From assembly GCA_046155885.1 (NCBI GenBank), contig JBJXFU010000085.1, positions 1 to 35,507 on the forward strand: 35,507 nt of DNA, read 5' to 3'. Within the stretch, counting starts at the first letter, position 1, and each line of letters opens with the position of its first letter. Below the pieces are notes generated by a model. That model had not been told where the DNA came from. It saw only the letters and a program-made list of their open reading frames with translations, and made no database searches. The translations under genes were made by a program, and so were the position numbers. This document shows positions 23,774 through 31,424 of this stretch, one piece after another. This stretch comes from JAOADN01 sp046155885. Lineage in GTDB: Bacteria; Pseudomonadota; Alphaproteobacteria; Rhodobacterales; Rhodobacteraceae.

Positions 23774-23801
23774 GCACCCTGCCCTAAAAAGGGCAGGGTG
23801 C
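23774..23801. terminator. Perfect hairpin 2 with A-rich loop
   Basis: GCACCCTGCCC (23774-23784), loop TAAAAA, and GGGCAGGGTGC (23791-23801) form a perfect 11-bp stem. It stands about 90 bases beyond the end of the minus-strand carnitine gene, and also beyond the XRE gene. There is no U tract after it on either strand. Confidence 0.5.
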
Positions 23802-23892
23802 CGGGGGACGTCCGGACCGGATGTCCCGTGGCGCCAGACTCGCCGAAAATGGTGAACGGCGCGTCAACGAATTCCCCGGCGCAGGGCCCGCT

Positions 23893-25359
23893 TCACTGCC
23901 TCGGCTGGCCGACGAACCGTCCCGCCGCCCCGGGGCGCGGCAGGCGGGCATGCGCCCCGGCAATCTTCGCCAGCCGCTCGGCGACCGCAGGCCCGGGCGG
24001 CGTCGCCCTGCGGGTGGCGAGGTCGGTATGGACGAGCAGATGTTCGCCCGTCGCCACCGGGTCGCCGCCGACCCGCATCTCGTGCCACAGATGCACCTTG
24101 CGCCCCTCGGCGGCCAGAAGCCGCGTGGTGATCCCGATGACGTCGCCCGCCTTCACCTCGCCGAGGTGCCGGATATGCGTCTCGGCGGTGAAAAGGCTCG
24201 ACCCCGCCGCAACATAGTCCCCGTCCATCCCGACCAGTTCCATGAACCGGTCGGTCGCGTCGGCGAAGGCGGTCAGGAAGTTCGCCTCGTTCATGTGGCC
24301 GTTGTAGTCGGTCCAGTCCAAGGGCACCGCCCGGCGGAGCGTCTCGAACGGTGCCATGACATCGGGCGGCGGCCCGGCCAGCGCGCGGTCCTGCGCCCTG
24401 AGCAGCGCCCCGCCCCCCCAGGCGGCCGGGTTGATCGCGCTTTTGCCCTTCAGCGACCGCAGGATGCCCACCAGGTTGTTGTCGCGGATGCGCTCGAGCT
24501 CGCGGATCGAATACCGGCCCGACTGTGCGTCGGACTGGTCGGCGATCCTGTTCGTCAGCTCCTCGGTCAGTTCCGGCACGTCCATCAGCTTCGTCCAGGG
24601 CCAGGACAGGCAGGGCCCGAACTGCGCGATGAAGTGGCGCATCCCCGCCTCGCCCCCGGCGATCCGGTAGGTCTCGAAGAGCCCCATCTGCGCCCAGCGC
24701 AGCCCGAAGCCGTAGCGGATCGCGTCGTCGATCTCCTCGGTCGTGGCGATGCCGTCGCGGATCAGCCACAGCGCCTCGCGCCAGACGGCTTCCAGAAAGC
24801 GGTCGGCGATATGCGCGTCGATCTCGGCGCGGACGTGCAGGGGGTGCATGCCGATGCCGGCCAGCACCGCCCTGGCGCGGTCGATGACGGCCGGGGGGTT
24901 CTTCGGCGACGGCACGAGTTCGGCCAGGGGCAGCAGGTAGACCGGATTGAAGGGATGCGTGACGAGAATCGTCGAGGGGTCGGCCGCCCCCTCCTGCAGC
25001 TCCGAAGGCTTGAAGCCGGACGTCGAGGAGCCGATCACCACCCCCGGCGCGGCCCCTTGGATCTCGCGGTAGACGCGGTGCTTGACGTCCAGCCGCTCGG
25101 GTACGCTCTCGACCACCCAGCCGGCGCCCGCCACCGCTTCGGCGATGGTCGGATGGTGGCTCAGCCGCCCCTCGGCGGGCAACGCCACCTCGTAGAGCCC
25201 CGGCAGCGACCGCCGCGCGTTCGCCAGAACCTCGCCGATCTTCCGCTCCGACTGCGGGTCAGGGTCGAAGACCCGCACGTCCCATCCCATCAGCAGGAAC
25301 CGCGCGGCCCAGCCGCCGCCGATGACCCCGCCCCCGACGATCGCCGCTGTCTTCGTCAT
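23893..25359 (-). CDS. Fused L-carnitine dehydrogenase / betainyl-CoA thioesterase
   Basis: This 488-residue bifunctional enzyme has an N-terminal 3-hydroxyacyl-CoA dehydrogenase-type domain (about 1-315). It shows the NAD site VGGGVIGGGWAARF, acidic D32 after the second strand (NAD preference), SSTSGFKPS, and catalytic H135 in VTHPFNP. The C-terminal hotdog thioesterase (about 335-470) shows DWTDYNGHMNEANFL around residue 356. Fusions of this layout oxidise L-carnitine to 3-dehydrocarnitine and hydrolyse betainyl-CoA to glycine betaine. The missing middle step is supplied by the gene 45 bases upstream on the same strand. The ribosome site GAGGGCAGGGAC precedes ATG 25359. The length is well above a plain dehydrogenase (~320), as expected for the fusion. 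Confidence 0.92.
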   Translation of the reverse strand: MTKTAAIVGGGVIGGGWAARFLLMGWDVRVFDPDPQSERKIGEVLANARRSLPGLYEVALPAEGRLSHHPTIAEAVAGAGWVVESVPERLDVKHRVYREIQGAAPGVVIGSSTSGFKPSELQEGAADPSTILVTHPFNPVYLLPLAELVPSPKNPPAVIDRARAVLAGIGMHPLHVRAEIDAHIADRFLEAVWREALWLIRDGIATTEEIDDAIRYGFGLRWAQMGLFETYRIAGGEAGMRHFIAQFGPCLSWPWTKLMDVPELTEELTNRIADQSDAQSGRYSIRELERIRDNNLVGILRSLKGKSAINPAAWGGGALLRAQDRALAGPPPDVMAPFETLRRAVPLDWTDYNGHMNEANFLTAFADATDRFMELVGMDGDYVAAGSSLFTAETHIRHLGEVKAGDVIGITTRLLAAEGRKVHLWHEMRVGGDPVATGEHLLVHTDLATRRATPPGPAVAERLAKIAGAHARLPRPGAAGRFVGQPRQ

Positions 25360-25404
25360 GTCCCTGCCCTCAACTCATCCGCAATCCGGTTGGCGGCCCG
25401 CGCC

Positions 25405-26319
25405 TCACGCCGCCGCCGGCGCGCGCTTCGTCAGCCCGAGCTTCGCGCGCACCTCGGCCGGGCCGATCACCCGCGCGCCCATCCCCTCGATGATGCCGAC
25501 GGCGCGTTCGACAAGCTGCTCGTTCCGCGCCAGCTGCCCCTTGCCGAGCCACAGGTTGTCCTCCAGCCCCACCCGGCAGTTGCCCCCCGCCAGCACCGCC
25601 GCCGCGACATAGGCCATCTCGTTCCGCCCCAGCCCGAAGGCCGAGAAGACCCAGCCCGGCGGCACGTTGTTGACCATCGCCATGAAGGTGTTCAGATCGT
25701 CCGGCGCCCCCCAGGGAACACCCATGCAGAGCTGCACCAGCACCGGCTCGGGGATGATGCCTTCGCTCACCAGCTGCTTGGCCAGCCACAGATGCCCGGT
25801 GTCGAAGGCCTCGATCTCGATCCGCGCGCCGGCGGCCACCATCCGCGCCCCCATGTCGCGCAGCATGCCGGGGGTGTTGACCATCACGTAGTCGGCCTCG
25901 GCGAAGTTCATCGTGCCGCAGTCGAGCGTGCAGATCTCCGGCCGGCAGGCGACCACATGGTCCACCCGCTCGGCCGCGCCGCACATGTCGGACTTCTGGC
26001 TCATCCGGTCCATCGCCTCGGTGCCGTCGAAGAGCATGTCGCCGCCCATTCCGGCGGTCAGGTTCAGGACCACGTCGGTGCCGCTGTCGCGGATGCGTTC
26101 CGTCACCTCGCGGTAGTAGTCGAGCCGGCGCGAGGGCTTGCCCGTTTCGGGGTCGCGCACATGGCAGTGGACGATCGCCGCGCCCGCCTTCGCCGCCGCG
26201 ATGGCGCTGTCGGCGATCTCCTTCGGGCTGCGCGGCACATGCGGGCTGCGGTCCTGGGTGCCGCCCGATCCGGTCACGGCACAGGTGATGAAAACCTCGC
26301 GGTTCATGGCAAGCGGCAT
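25405..26319 (-). CDS. Beta-keto acid cleavage enzyme (3-dehydrocarnitine cleavage)
   Basis: This 304-residue BKACE-family (formerly DUF849) TIM-barrel zinc enzyme condenses a beta-keto acid with acetyl-CoA, giving acetoacetate and a new CoA ester. The metal-binding HCHVRD motif gives H51 and H53; AVTGSGG near the N-terminus and NLTAGMGG, MVNTPGML and GRNEMAY follow the family pattern. Next to the carnitine dehydrogenase/thioesterase, its substrate is almost certainly 3-dehydrocarnitine, yielding betainyl-CoA. ATG 26319 is chosen because GGAGGG lies 7 bases upstream; ATG 26307 is the less likely alternative. The two genes together convert carnitine to glycine betaine in the cytoplasm. Confidence 0.92.
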   Translation of the reverse strand: MPLAMNREVFITCAVTGSGGTQDRSPHVPRSPKEIADSAIAAAKAGAAIVHCHVRDPETGKPSRRLDYYREVTERIRDSGTDVVLNLTAGMGGDMLFDGTEAMDRMSQKSDMCGAAERVDHVVACRPEICTLDCGTMNFAEADYVMVNTPGMLRDMGARMVAAGARIEIEAFDTGHLWLAKQLVSEGIIPEPVLVQLCMGVPWGAPDDLNTFMAMVNNVPPGWVFSAFGLGRNEMAYVAAAVLAGGNCRVGLEDNLWLGKGQLARNEQLVERAVGIIEGMGARVIGPAEVRAKLGLTKRAPAAA

Positions 26320-26413
26320 CGGATGACCCTCCCCTTCGGCCGCCCCAGATGACGGCATCGGAGGGCGGAGGGCAAGGCCGGGGGGCGACGCAGCCGCTGC
26401 CGAAAACGGCGCG

Positions 26414-26971
26414 CTAGCCCCCGGGCACCGCCCCGATCCGCGCCAGCGCCGCCTCGATCCCCGCCATCCGCGCCTCGATCCGCGCGAAATGCTCGCCCAG
26501 CTGACGCATCCGGATATCGTCCACCTTGTCGTGCAGGCTCATGATTTCCAGCTCGGCCTTCAGGTTCACCTCGTAGTCATGCGTCATCGTCAGCCGGTCG
26601 TTCGCCGAAAGCCGGTTCTGCGACATCATGATGACCGGCGCCTGCACCGCCGCCAGCATCGACAGGATCAGGTTCAGCAGGATGAAGGGAAAGGGGTCGG
26701 GCGGGCCGGTCAGAAGCACCCCGTTCGCAAAGACCCAGGCCAGGATCACCCCCGCGAAGATCGCGATGAAGGTCCAGGACCCGCCGAACGACGCCACCTT
26801 GTCGGCCACCCGCTGGCCGAAGGTCAGCTCGCGCAGGCTCGCCGCGTCGATGTCGCGCGAAATCGCCGCGCGCTTGGCGATGCGGTCCAGAACCCGCTGC
26901 TCGCGCCTGCTCAGGTCGTCGCGGCCCGACTGCCGCAGCCTCTCGGCGTGATCCCGATCCGGTTCGTGCAT
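26414..26971 (-). CDS. DUF1003 family membrane protein
   Basis: This 185-residue protein has a charged N-terminal region, then two membrane segments (about 66-86, WTFIAIFAGVILAWVFANGV, and 94-115, FILLNLILSMLAAVQAPVIMM). MSQNRLSANDRLTMTHDYEVNLKAE is the hallmark of DUF1003. A C-terminal amphipathic stretch (about 140-180) with regularly spaced Leu/Ile/Met may form a coiled coil. Function is unknown; I recall some members annotated in cyclic-nucleotide or Mg2+ contexts, but nothing here supports a specific role. It starts 24 bases after the thermonuclease-like gene and precedes the carnitine genes on the same strand. Confidence 0.88.
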   Translation of the reverse strand: MHEPDRDHAERLRQSGRDDLSRREQRVLDRIAKRAAISRDIDAASLRELTFGQRVADKVASFGGSWTFIAIFAGVILAWVFANGVLLTGPPDPFPFILLNLILSMLAAVQAPVIMMSQNRLSANDRLTMTHDYEVNLKAELEIMSLHDKVDDIRMRQLGEHFARIEARMAGIEAALARIGAVPGG

Positions 26972-26995
26972 TCTGCCCTCCGTCCTTCGTTTCCG

Positions 26996-27679
26996 CTACC
27001 GACGCGCCCGCCGCCACCCCGCCACGCGCGCCTCGGTCTCGGAACAAAACCAGCGTTCCCCGCGCGCCGGGTCGATCCGGGTATCGTCGTAGTTCTCCTG
27101 ACCGGGCATGTGGTAGATGCGGCCCGAGGCCGAAACGTTGCCTTTGATCGCGCAGTTGTCCGGGGCCGGCTGCGGCGCGCTCGCCACCTGCGCGCGGAGC
27201 GCGGTGCGGTAGTCTTCGGGCGCCTGGAAGGCCCCCTGCCAGACGCCGGCGCGGGCGAAGATCGCCTCTTTCTCCTCGTCGGCGTAATCGGTCGAATAGC
27301 GCAGGAAGGCGACCGACGCGCCCGAGCGCACGAGCAGGGCGCCGAGATCGCCGTCGCCCGCGTCGCAGCGCGCGAGAAGACGGCCATGCGCGTCGCGGTC
27401 GATCCCCTCGCAGGTGACGCGCCGCCCGCCGGTCAGGGCGCGCAGCCGCTCGCCCGCCCAAAGCCCGCAGGCCCAGGCGCCGGTTGCGGCCTGGCAGGTC
27501 TGCGCCTTTTCCGGCGCGTCGATCCCGAACAGGCGGATTCGCTCCGCCCCGATATCGAGCGTGTCGCCGTCCAGCACATCGGCGCGTCCGGCGACGGTCT
27601 CGGCCAGGACCGGCGCCGGCGCGGCGAGCAGGGCGAGGATCGCGAGAAGAAGGACGGGGAGGAGCGTGGGGCGGGCCAT
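26996..27679 (-). CDS. Exported thermonuclease-like (SNase-fold) protein
   Basis: This 227-residue protein has a signal peptide (about 1-26, ending APVLA) and a staphylococcal-nuclease fold. GRADVLDGDTLDIGAERIRLFGIDAPEKAQ carries the catalytic Asp/Arg region, and the second part has RDAHGRLLARC. The C-terminal motif CAIKGNVSASGRIYHMPGQ, with GERWFCSETEA, is a known extension of bacterial SNase-like exported proteins. It would act in the periplasm as a nuclease or nucleic-acid-binding protein. The start has only a weak GGGA ribosome site. It begins the run of minus-strand genes towards the carnitine pair, with no obvious functional link. Confidence 0.85.
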   Translation of the reverse strand: MARPTLLPVLLLAILALLAAPAPVLAETVAGRADVLDGDTLDIGAERIRLFGIDAPEKAQTCQAATGAWACGLWAGERLRALTGGRRVTCEGIDRDAHGRLLARCDAGDGDLGALLVRSGASVAFLRYSTDYADEEKEAIFARAGVWQGAFQAPEDYRTALRAQVASAPQPAPDNCAIKGNVSASGRIYHMPGQENYDDTRIDPARGERWFCSETEARVAGWRRARR

Positions 27680-27784
27680 GTCCGCTTATCCCGCGTTCGC
27701 GCCCGACCCGGCAAGGAAATCGTTAAGGTTGGTTAAGGCGTGATCGCCCCGCATTGGCTCCCGTCCTGCCACGCCCCCCTTTGG

Positions 27785-27859
27785 CCCGGGCCATCGCCCG
27801 GGACGCGCGGTCATGGGGATGCTGGCGTCCCTGCGGGCGGGGCGAGGCAATGCCTCGCC
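27785..27859. terminator. Two perfect hairpins downstream of betA
   Basis: CCCGGGC-CATC-GCCCGGG (27785-27802) and GGCGAGGC-AAT-GCCTCGCC (27841-27859) lie in the 244-base gap between the betA stop and the thermonuclease-like gene. The second is about 65 bases past betA. Neither has a U tract. They may mark the 3' end of the betIA transcript. Confidence 0.4.
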
Positions 27860-27923
27860 TTGATCCGCCCGAGTGCTGCCACTTCAGACAGACCCGACTA
27901 TGGTCTGACCGCCCTCTTCCCCG

Positions 27924-29636
27924 CTACCTCTGCGCCTCGCGCCAGCGCGGGCTCATCCAGGGCTCGGCGTTCGACGGCGGCAGCGGCGTCCGGCCCAGGA
28001 TGTGGTCCGACGCCTTCTCGCCCACCATGATCGAGGGCGCGTTGAGGTTGCCGTTGGTGATCGTCGGAAAGATGGAACTGTCGGCCACCCTGAGCCCCTC
28101 GACCCCGATCACCCGGCACTCCGGGTCCACCACCGCGAAGCGGTCGTCCCGCCGCCCGATGCGCGCCGTGCCGCAGGGGTGATAGGCGCTTTCGGCATGC
28201 TCGCGGATGAAGGCGTCGATCGCCTCGTCGCTGTCATGGCCCGGCCCGGGCTGGATTTCATGATCGACATAGGGCGCGAAGGCCTCCTGCGCGAAGATCT
28301 CCCGCGTCAGCCGCAGGCATTTGCGGAACTCCGCCCAGTCGTCCGGATGGCTCATGTAGTTGAAGCGGATCGCCGGCGCCTCGCGCGGGTCGGCCGACTT
28401 CAGCCGCACCTCGCCGCGCGATTTCGACCGCATCGGCCCGACATGCGCCTGGAACCCGTGCCCGTGTGCCACCGCCCTGCCGTCATAGCGCACCGCGATG
28501 GGCAGGAAGTGGTACTGGATATCCGGATAGTCGATCCCCCTGTCCGAGCGGATGAAGGCGCAGCTCTCGAACTGGTTCGAGGTTCCGAGCCCGCGGCCGA
28601 GGAACAGCCACTGCGCGCCCACCCAGGCCTTTCCGAACAGGTTCCAGTACTTGTAAAGCGTCACCGGCAGCTTCGAGGCATACTGCATGTAGACCTCCAG
28701 ATGGTCCTGCAGGTTCGCCCCCACGCCGGGCCGGTCCGCCACCACCGCGATTCCGTGCGCGGCCAGGTGCGCCGCCGGGCCGATCCCTGACAGCATCAGC
28801 AGCTTCGGCGTGTTGACCGACGACGCGGCCAGGATCACCTCGGCCCGCGCGCCGATCACCTCGACCTGCCCGCCGCGCTCGACCTCGACGCCCACCGCAC
28901 GGCCGTTCTCGACCACCACCCGCCGCGCAAAGGCCCGGACCACCCTGCAGTTCGCCCGCTTCAGCGCCGGCCGCAGATAGGCGTTGGCCGCCGACCAGCG
29001 CCGCCCTTTCCAGATCGTCGCCTCCATCGGCCCGAAGCCTTCCTGCTTGGCGCCGTTGTAGTCCCCCGTCACCTCGTAGCCAGCCTGCCGCCCGGCTTCG
29101 ACAAAGGCATCGAAGAGCGGATTGGCGCGCGTCCCCCGCGTCACATGCAGCGGCCCCGAATCGCCCCTGAATTCGTTCGGCCCCACCCCCGGCTCACCCC
29201 CCGGCTCACCCCCGTGCCAGGTCTCCATCCGCCGGAAATAGGGCAGCACGTCGGCATAACCCCAGCCCGCCGCACCCTCTTCCGCCCAGATGTCGAAGTC
29301 GCGCGCATGGCCGCGCACGAACACCATCCCGTTGATCGACGAAGACCCCCCGATCACCTTGCCGCGCGGAGTAGCAAGCGTCCGGCCGCCCAGATGCGGC
29401 TCGGGCTCGGTGCGGAAGCCCCAGTCGTAAAGCCTCATGTTCATCGGATAGGACAGCGCGCCGGGCATCTGGATGAAGGGCCCCGCATCGGTGCCGCCGT
29501 GCTCGATGACGATCACGTCCCTGCCCGCCTCGGCCAGCCGGTAGGCCATCGCGCAGCCGGCCGACCCGGCGCCGACGATCACATAGTCGGCCTCGACCGT
29601 TGGCACCCCCGGCGCATGCCCGACCCGCCCCGTCAT
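27924..29636 (-). CDS. betA: Choline dehydrogenase (GMC family)
   Basis: This 570-residue FAD enzyme oxidises choline to betaine aldehyde (and often on to glycine betaine) at the inner membrane. The FAD-binding start is DYVIVGAGSAGCAMAYRLAEAG, GMC signature 1 is around GKVIGGSSSINGM, and the catalytic histidine H486 lies in HPCGTARIG. The C-terminal GLRVADSSIFPTITNGN is followed by NAPSIMVGEKASD. The ATG overlaps the betI stop by 4 bases (ATGA). The gene faces away from choXWV, which should import its substrate. No betB is adjacent. A 12-bp in-frame duplication (29186-29213) inserts a repeated GEPG loop. Some GMC relatives use other alcohols, but the context supports choline. Confidence 0.9.
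   Translation of the reverse strand: MTGRVGHAPGVPTVEADYVIVGAGSAGCAMAYRLAEAGRDVIVIEHGGTDAGPFIQMPGALSYPMNMRLYDWGFRTEPEPHLGGRTLATPRGKVIGGSSSINGMVFVRGHARDFDIWAEEGAAGWGYADVLPYFRRMETWHGGEPGGEPGVGPNEFRGDSGPLHVTRGTRANPLFDAFVEAGRQAGYEVTGDYNGAKQEGFGPMEATIWKGRRWSAANAYLRPALKRANCRVVRAFARRVVVENGRAVGVEVERGGQVEVIGARAEVILAASSVNTPKLLMLSGIGPAAHLAAHGIAVVADRPGVGANLQDHLEVYMQYASKLPVTLYKYWNLFGKAWVGAQWLFLGRGLGTSNQFESCAFIRSDRGIDYPDIQYHFLPIAVRYDGRAVAHGHGFQAHVGPMRSKSRGEVRLKSADPREAPAIRFNYMSHPDDWAEFRKCLRLTREIFAQEAFAPYVDHEIQPGPGHDSDEAIDAFIREHAESAYHPCGTARIGRRDDRFAVVDPECRVIGVEGLRVADSSIFPTITNGNLNAPSIMVGEKASDHILGRTPLPPSNAEPWMSPRWREAQR
29186..29213. repeat. In-frame 12-bp tandem repeat inside betA
   Basis: This is 2.3 copies of a CCCCCGGCTCAC-type unit, coding for GGEPGGEPG around residue 140 of BetA. 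Being a multiple of three, it keeps the frame. It probably lengthens a surface loop. Confidence 0.8.
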
Positions 29637-30208
29637 GGCGCAAGCTCCCGCTCCAGATAGCCCAGCACCTCTGACGCGGCGCGCGCGCCGTCCGGGGTAT
29701 CGCCCCGCAGCGCCTCGCGGATATAGACCCCGTCGATCATCGCCCCGACCCGGCCCGCGACATCCGCCGCCCGCCCGCCCAACAGCCGCCGCAACGCATC
29801 GACGAGGTTCGACCTGAGCCGCCGCTGATAAACCTGCAGAAGCCGCCTCGCCTCGGGGTTGGTTTGCGCCAGGACATAGAAGTTCAGCCAGGCGCTGACA
29901 CTGTCGCGGCGGAAGCTGCCGGTCGAGAAGCTCGCCCGCACGATCCCCTCCACCCGGTTGCGCGCCGATGTCGCGGCCGCCAGCGCGCCGCGCACCTCGG
30001 CCCCGTAGATCGCCATCACATGGCGCATCGCGGCCAGGAATATCTGCTCCTTCGACCCGAAGTAGTGATGCGCCAAGGCCGGTGACATCCCCGCCCGCCG
30101 CGCGATCTGCGCGACCGTCACGTCAAGCGTCCCGATCCGCCCGATCTCGGCGATCGTCGCCCGGACCAGCGCCTCGCGCCGGATCGGCTGCATCCCGAGT
30201 TTCGGCAT
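29633..30208 (-). CDS. betI: TetR-family repressor BetI
   Basis: This 191-residue regulator has an N-terminal helix-turn-helix, TVAQIARRAGMSPALAHHYFGSKEQIFLAAMRHVM (about 30-64), and the BetI-type C-terminal domain (RVEGIVRASFSTGSFRRDSVSAWLNFYVLA). BetI represses choline-to-betaine genes and is released by choline. Length matches E. coli BetI (195). Ribosome site GGAGCGGAGG precedes ATG 30208. It overlaps betA by 4 bases and is divergent from choX, with a fitting inverted repeat between them (30281-30294). Confidence 0.92.
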   Translation of the reverse strand: MPKLGMQPIRREALVRATIAEIGRIGTLDVTVAQIARRAGMSPALAHHYFGSKEQIFLAAMRHVMAIYGAEVRGALAAATSARNRVEGIVRASFSTGSFRRDSVSAWLNFYVLAQTNPEARRLLQVYQRRLRSNLVDALRRLLGGRAADVAGRVGAMIDGVYIREALRGDTPDGARAASEVLGYLERELAP

Positions 30209-30229
30209 CCTCCGCTCCGTGGCAGGAAA

Positions 30230-30259
30230 CCGCCGGACCGGCTCCGGCGGAACGTTCCG
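30230..30259. promoter_or_regulatory. Hairpin and palindrome in the betI leader
   Basis: CCGCCGGA-CCGGC-TCCGGCGG (30230-30250) can fold, and CGGAACGTTCCG (30248-30259) is a perfect 12-bp palindrome overlapping its end. Both lie between the betI start and the putative BetI operator. They may be a second regulator site or a leader structure. Confidence 0.35.
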
Positions 30260-30280
30260 GACACCGCTAGCGCGGTTTTT

Positions 30281-30294
30281 ATTGACTCGTCAAT
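30281..30294. promoter_or_regulatory. Probable BetI operator between betI and choX
   Basis: ATTGAC-TC-GTCAAT is a perfect 6-bp inverted repeat in the only AT-rich island of this divergent region. It is similar in style to BetI sites known elsewhere. Each half also reads as a -35 hexamer: TTGACT on the plus strand and TTGACG on the minus strand. Bound BetI would therefore block both promoters. I find no good -10 at the right spacing on either strand, so promoter positions are not fixed. Confidence 0.6.
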
Positions 30295-30427
30295 CAAGAA
30301 CCGGTCATGTCACCGCCCATCGCCCTTCCCCGAGGCGAAGGCTTCGGCTAGCGTCGGGGACAGAGACCGACCGAAACACCTCCGCGGATTCAGGGCCGCA
30401 GGAGAGAACAACAACGGGGAGACCACC

Positions 30428-31354
30428 ATGACCCTTCGCTCGCTGCTTCTCGGCTGCGCATTCGCCGCCGCCGCCGCCCCCGCCCTCGCGGCCGGCTGCG
30501 ACAAGATCACCTTCTCCGATGTCGGCTGGACCGACATCACCGCCACCACCGCCGCCACCACCCTGGTGCTCGAGGCGCTCGGCTACGAGACCGACACCAA
30601 GGTCCTGTCGGTGCCGGTCACCTATACCGGCCTCGCCGAAGGCGACATCGACGTCTTCCTCGGCAACTGGATGCCGACGATGGAGGCCGACATCGCCCCC
30701 TACCGCGATGCGGGCACGGTCGAAACGGTGCGCACCAACCTCGAAGGCGCGAAGTACACGCTGGCGACGAACGAGGCCGGCGCAGCGCTCGGCATCGCCG
30801 ACTTCGCCGACATCAAGAACCACAAGGACGCGCTCGAGGGCGAGATCTACGGCATCGAGCCGGGCAACGACGGCAACCGTCTGATCATCGACATGATCGC
30901 CTCGGGGCCCTTCGGTCTCGACGGGTTCGAGGTCGTGGAGAGCTCGGAGCAGGGAATGCTGGCGGAGGTGGCCAAGTCGACCGACGATGGCAAGCCGATC
31001 GTCTTCCTCGGCTGGGAACCGCACCCGATGAACGCCAACTTCAAGATGACCTACCTGACCGGCGGCGACGAATACTTCGGGCCGAACTTCGGTGGCGCGA
31101 CGGTCGCCACCAATGTCCGCGCCGGCTATGCCGCGGAATGCCCCAACCAGGGCAAGCTCCTGCAGAACCTCGCCTTTTCGCTCGCGATGGAAAACGAGAT
31201 CATGGGCGCGATCCTGAATGACGGGGCCGACCCGCGCGACGCCGCCAAGGCCTGGCTCGCGGCGAACCCCGATGCCTGGAAACCCTGGCTCGACGGCGTG
31301 ACCGCCAAGGACGGCGGCGACGCCGCGGCGGCGGTCGAAGCCGCGCTCCAGTAA
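30428..31354 (+). CDS. choX: Choline ABC transporter, substrate-binding protein
   Basis: This 308-residue periplasmic protein has a signal peptide (about 1-22, ending PALAA). The ligand-binding residues I recall for Sinorhizobium ChoX (W43, D45, W90, Y119, N156, W205) all have counterparts at a constant offset of nine: W34, D36, W81, Y110, N147 and W196. The aromatic box is therefore complete, supporting choline over proline betaine or carnitine. The start ATG has GGGGAG upstream. It is the first gene of choXWV and is divergent from betI. A 12-bp GC hairpin follows its stop, which may favour a high level of this protein over the permease. Confidence 0.93.
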   Translation: MTLRSLLLGCAFAAAAAPALAAGCDKITFSDVGWTDITATTAATTLVLEALGYETDTKVLSVPVTYTGLAEGDIDVFLGNWMPTMEADIAPYRDAGTVETVRTNLEGAKYTLATNEAGAALGIADFADIKNHKDALEGEIYGIEPGNDGNRLIIDMIASGPFGLDGFEVVESSEQGMLAEVAKSTDDGKPIVFLGWEPHPMNANFKMTYLTGGDEYFGPNFGGATVATNVRAGYAAECPNQGKLLQNLAFSLAMENEIMGAILNDGADPRDAAKAWLAANPDAWKPWLDGVTAKDGGDAAAAVEAALQ

Positions 31355-31363
31355 AACCCGCTT

Positions 31364-31394
31364 CCGGCCCCGGGGACCTGAACCCCGGGGCCGG
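31364..31394 (+). terminator. Intercistronic hairpin between choX and choW
   Basis: CCGGCCCCGGGG (31364-31375), loop ACCTGAA, and CCCCGGGGCCGG (31383-31394) form a perfect 12-bp stem. It begins 10 bases after the choX stop and ends 30 bases before choW. With no U tract and the operon continuing, a processing/mRNA-stabilising element or partial attenuator is more likely than a full stop. Confidence 0.65.
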
Positions 31395-31424
31395 ACCTCA
31401 CGTGCTGAAGGGGGACCGGCGCGC

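Larger units (their letters stand above)
23526..23892. other. Convergent intergenic region (367 bp)
   Basis: This lies between the ends of the XRE gene and the carnitine gene. After the tandem repeat come two hairpins (23689-23720 and 23774-23801). I see no gene. The strength and spacing of the hairpins suggest bidirectional termination or a small structured RNA, but no promoter is clear. Confidence 0.6.

Noticed and set aside
23821..26352. Open frame of 843 codons on the plus strand
   Set aside because: It is antisense to the carnitine dehydrogenase and BKACE genes, is rich in Arg/Pro/His/Gly, and shows no family motifs. High GC alone explains it.
27685..27714. Promoter TTGCCG-N18-GATAAG before the thermonuclease-like gene
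   Set aside because: The predicted transcription start would fall on the start codon itself, leaving no leader, and both hexamers are weak.
27723..27736. TTAA-N6-TTAA resembling a CtrA box
   Set aside because: The spacing is six rather than seven, and no start site or cell-cycle gene is adjacent.
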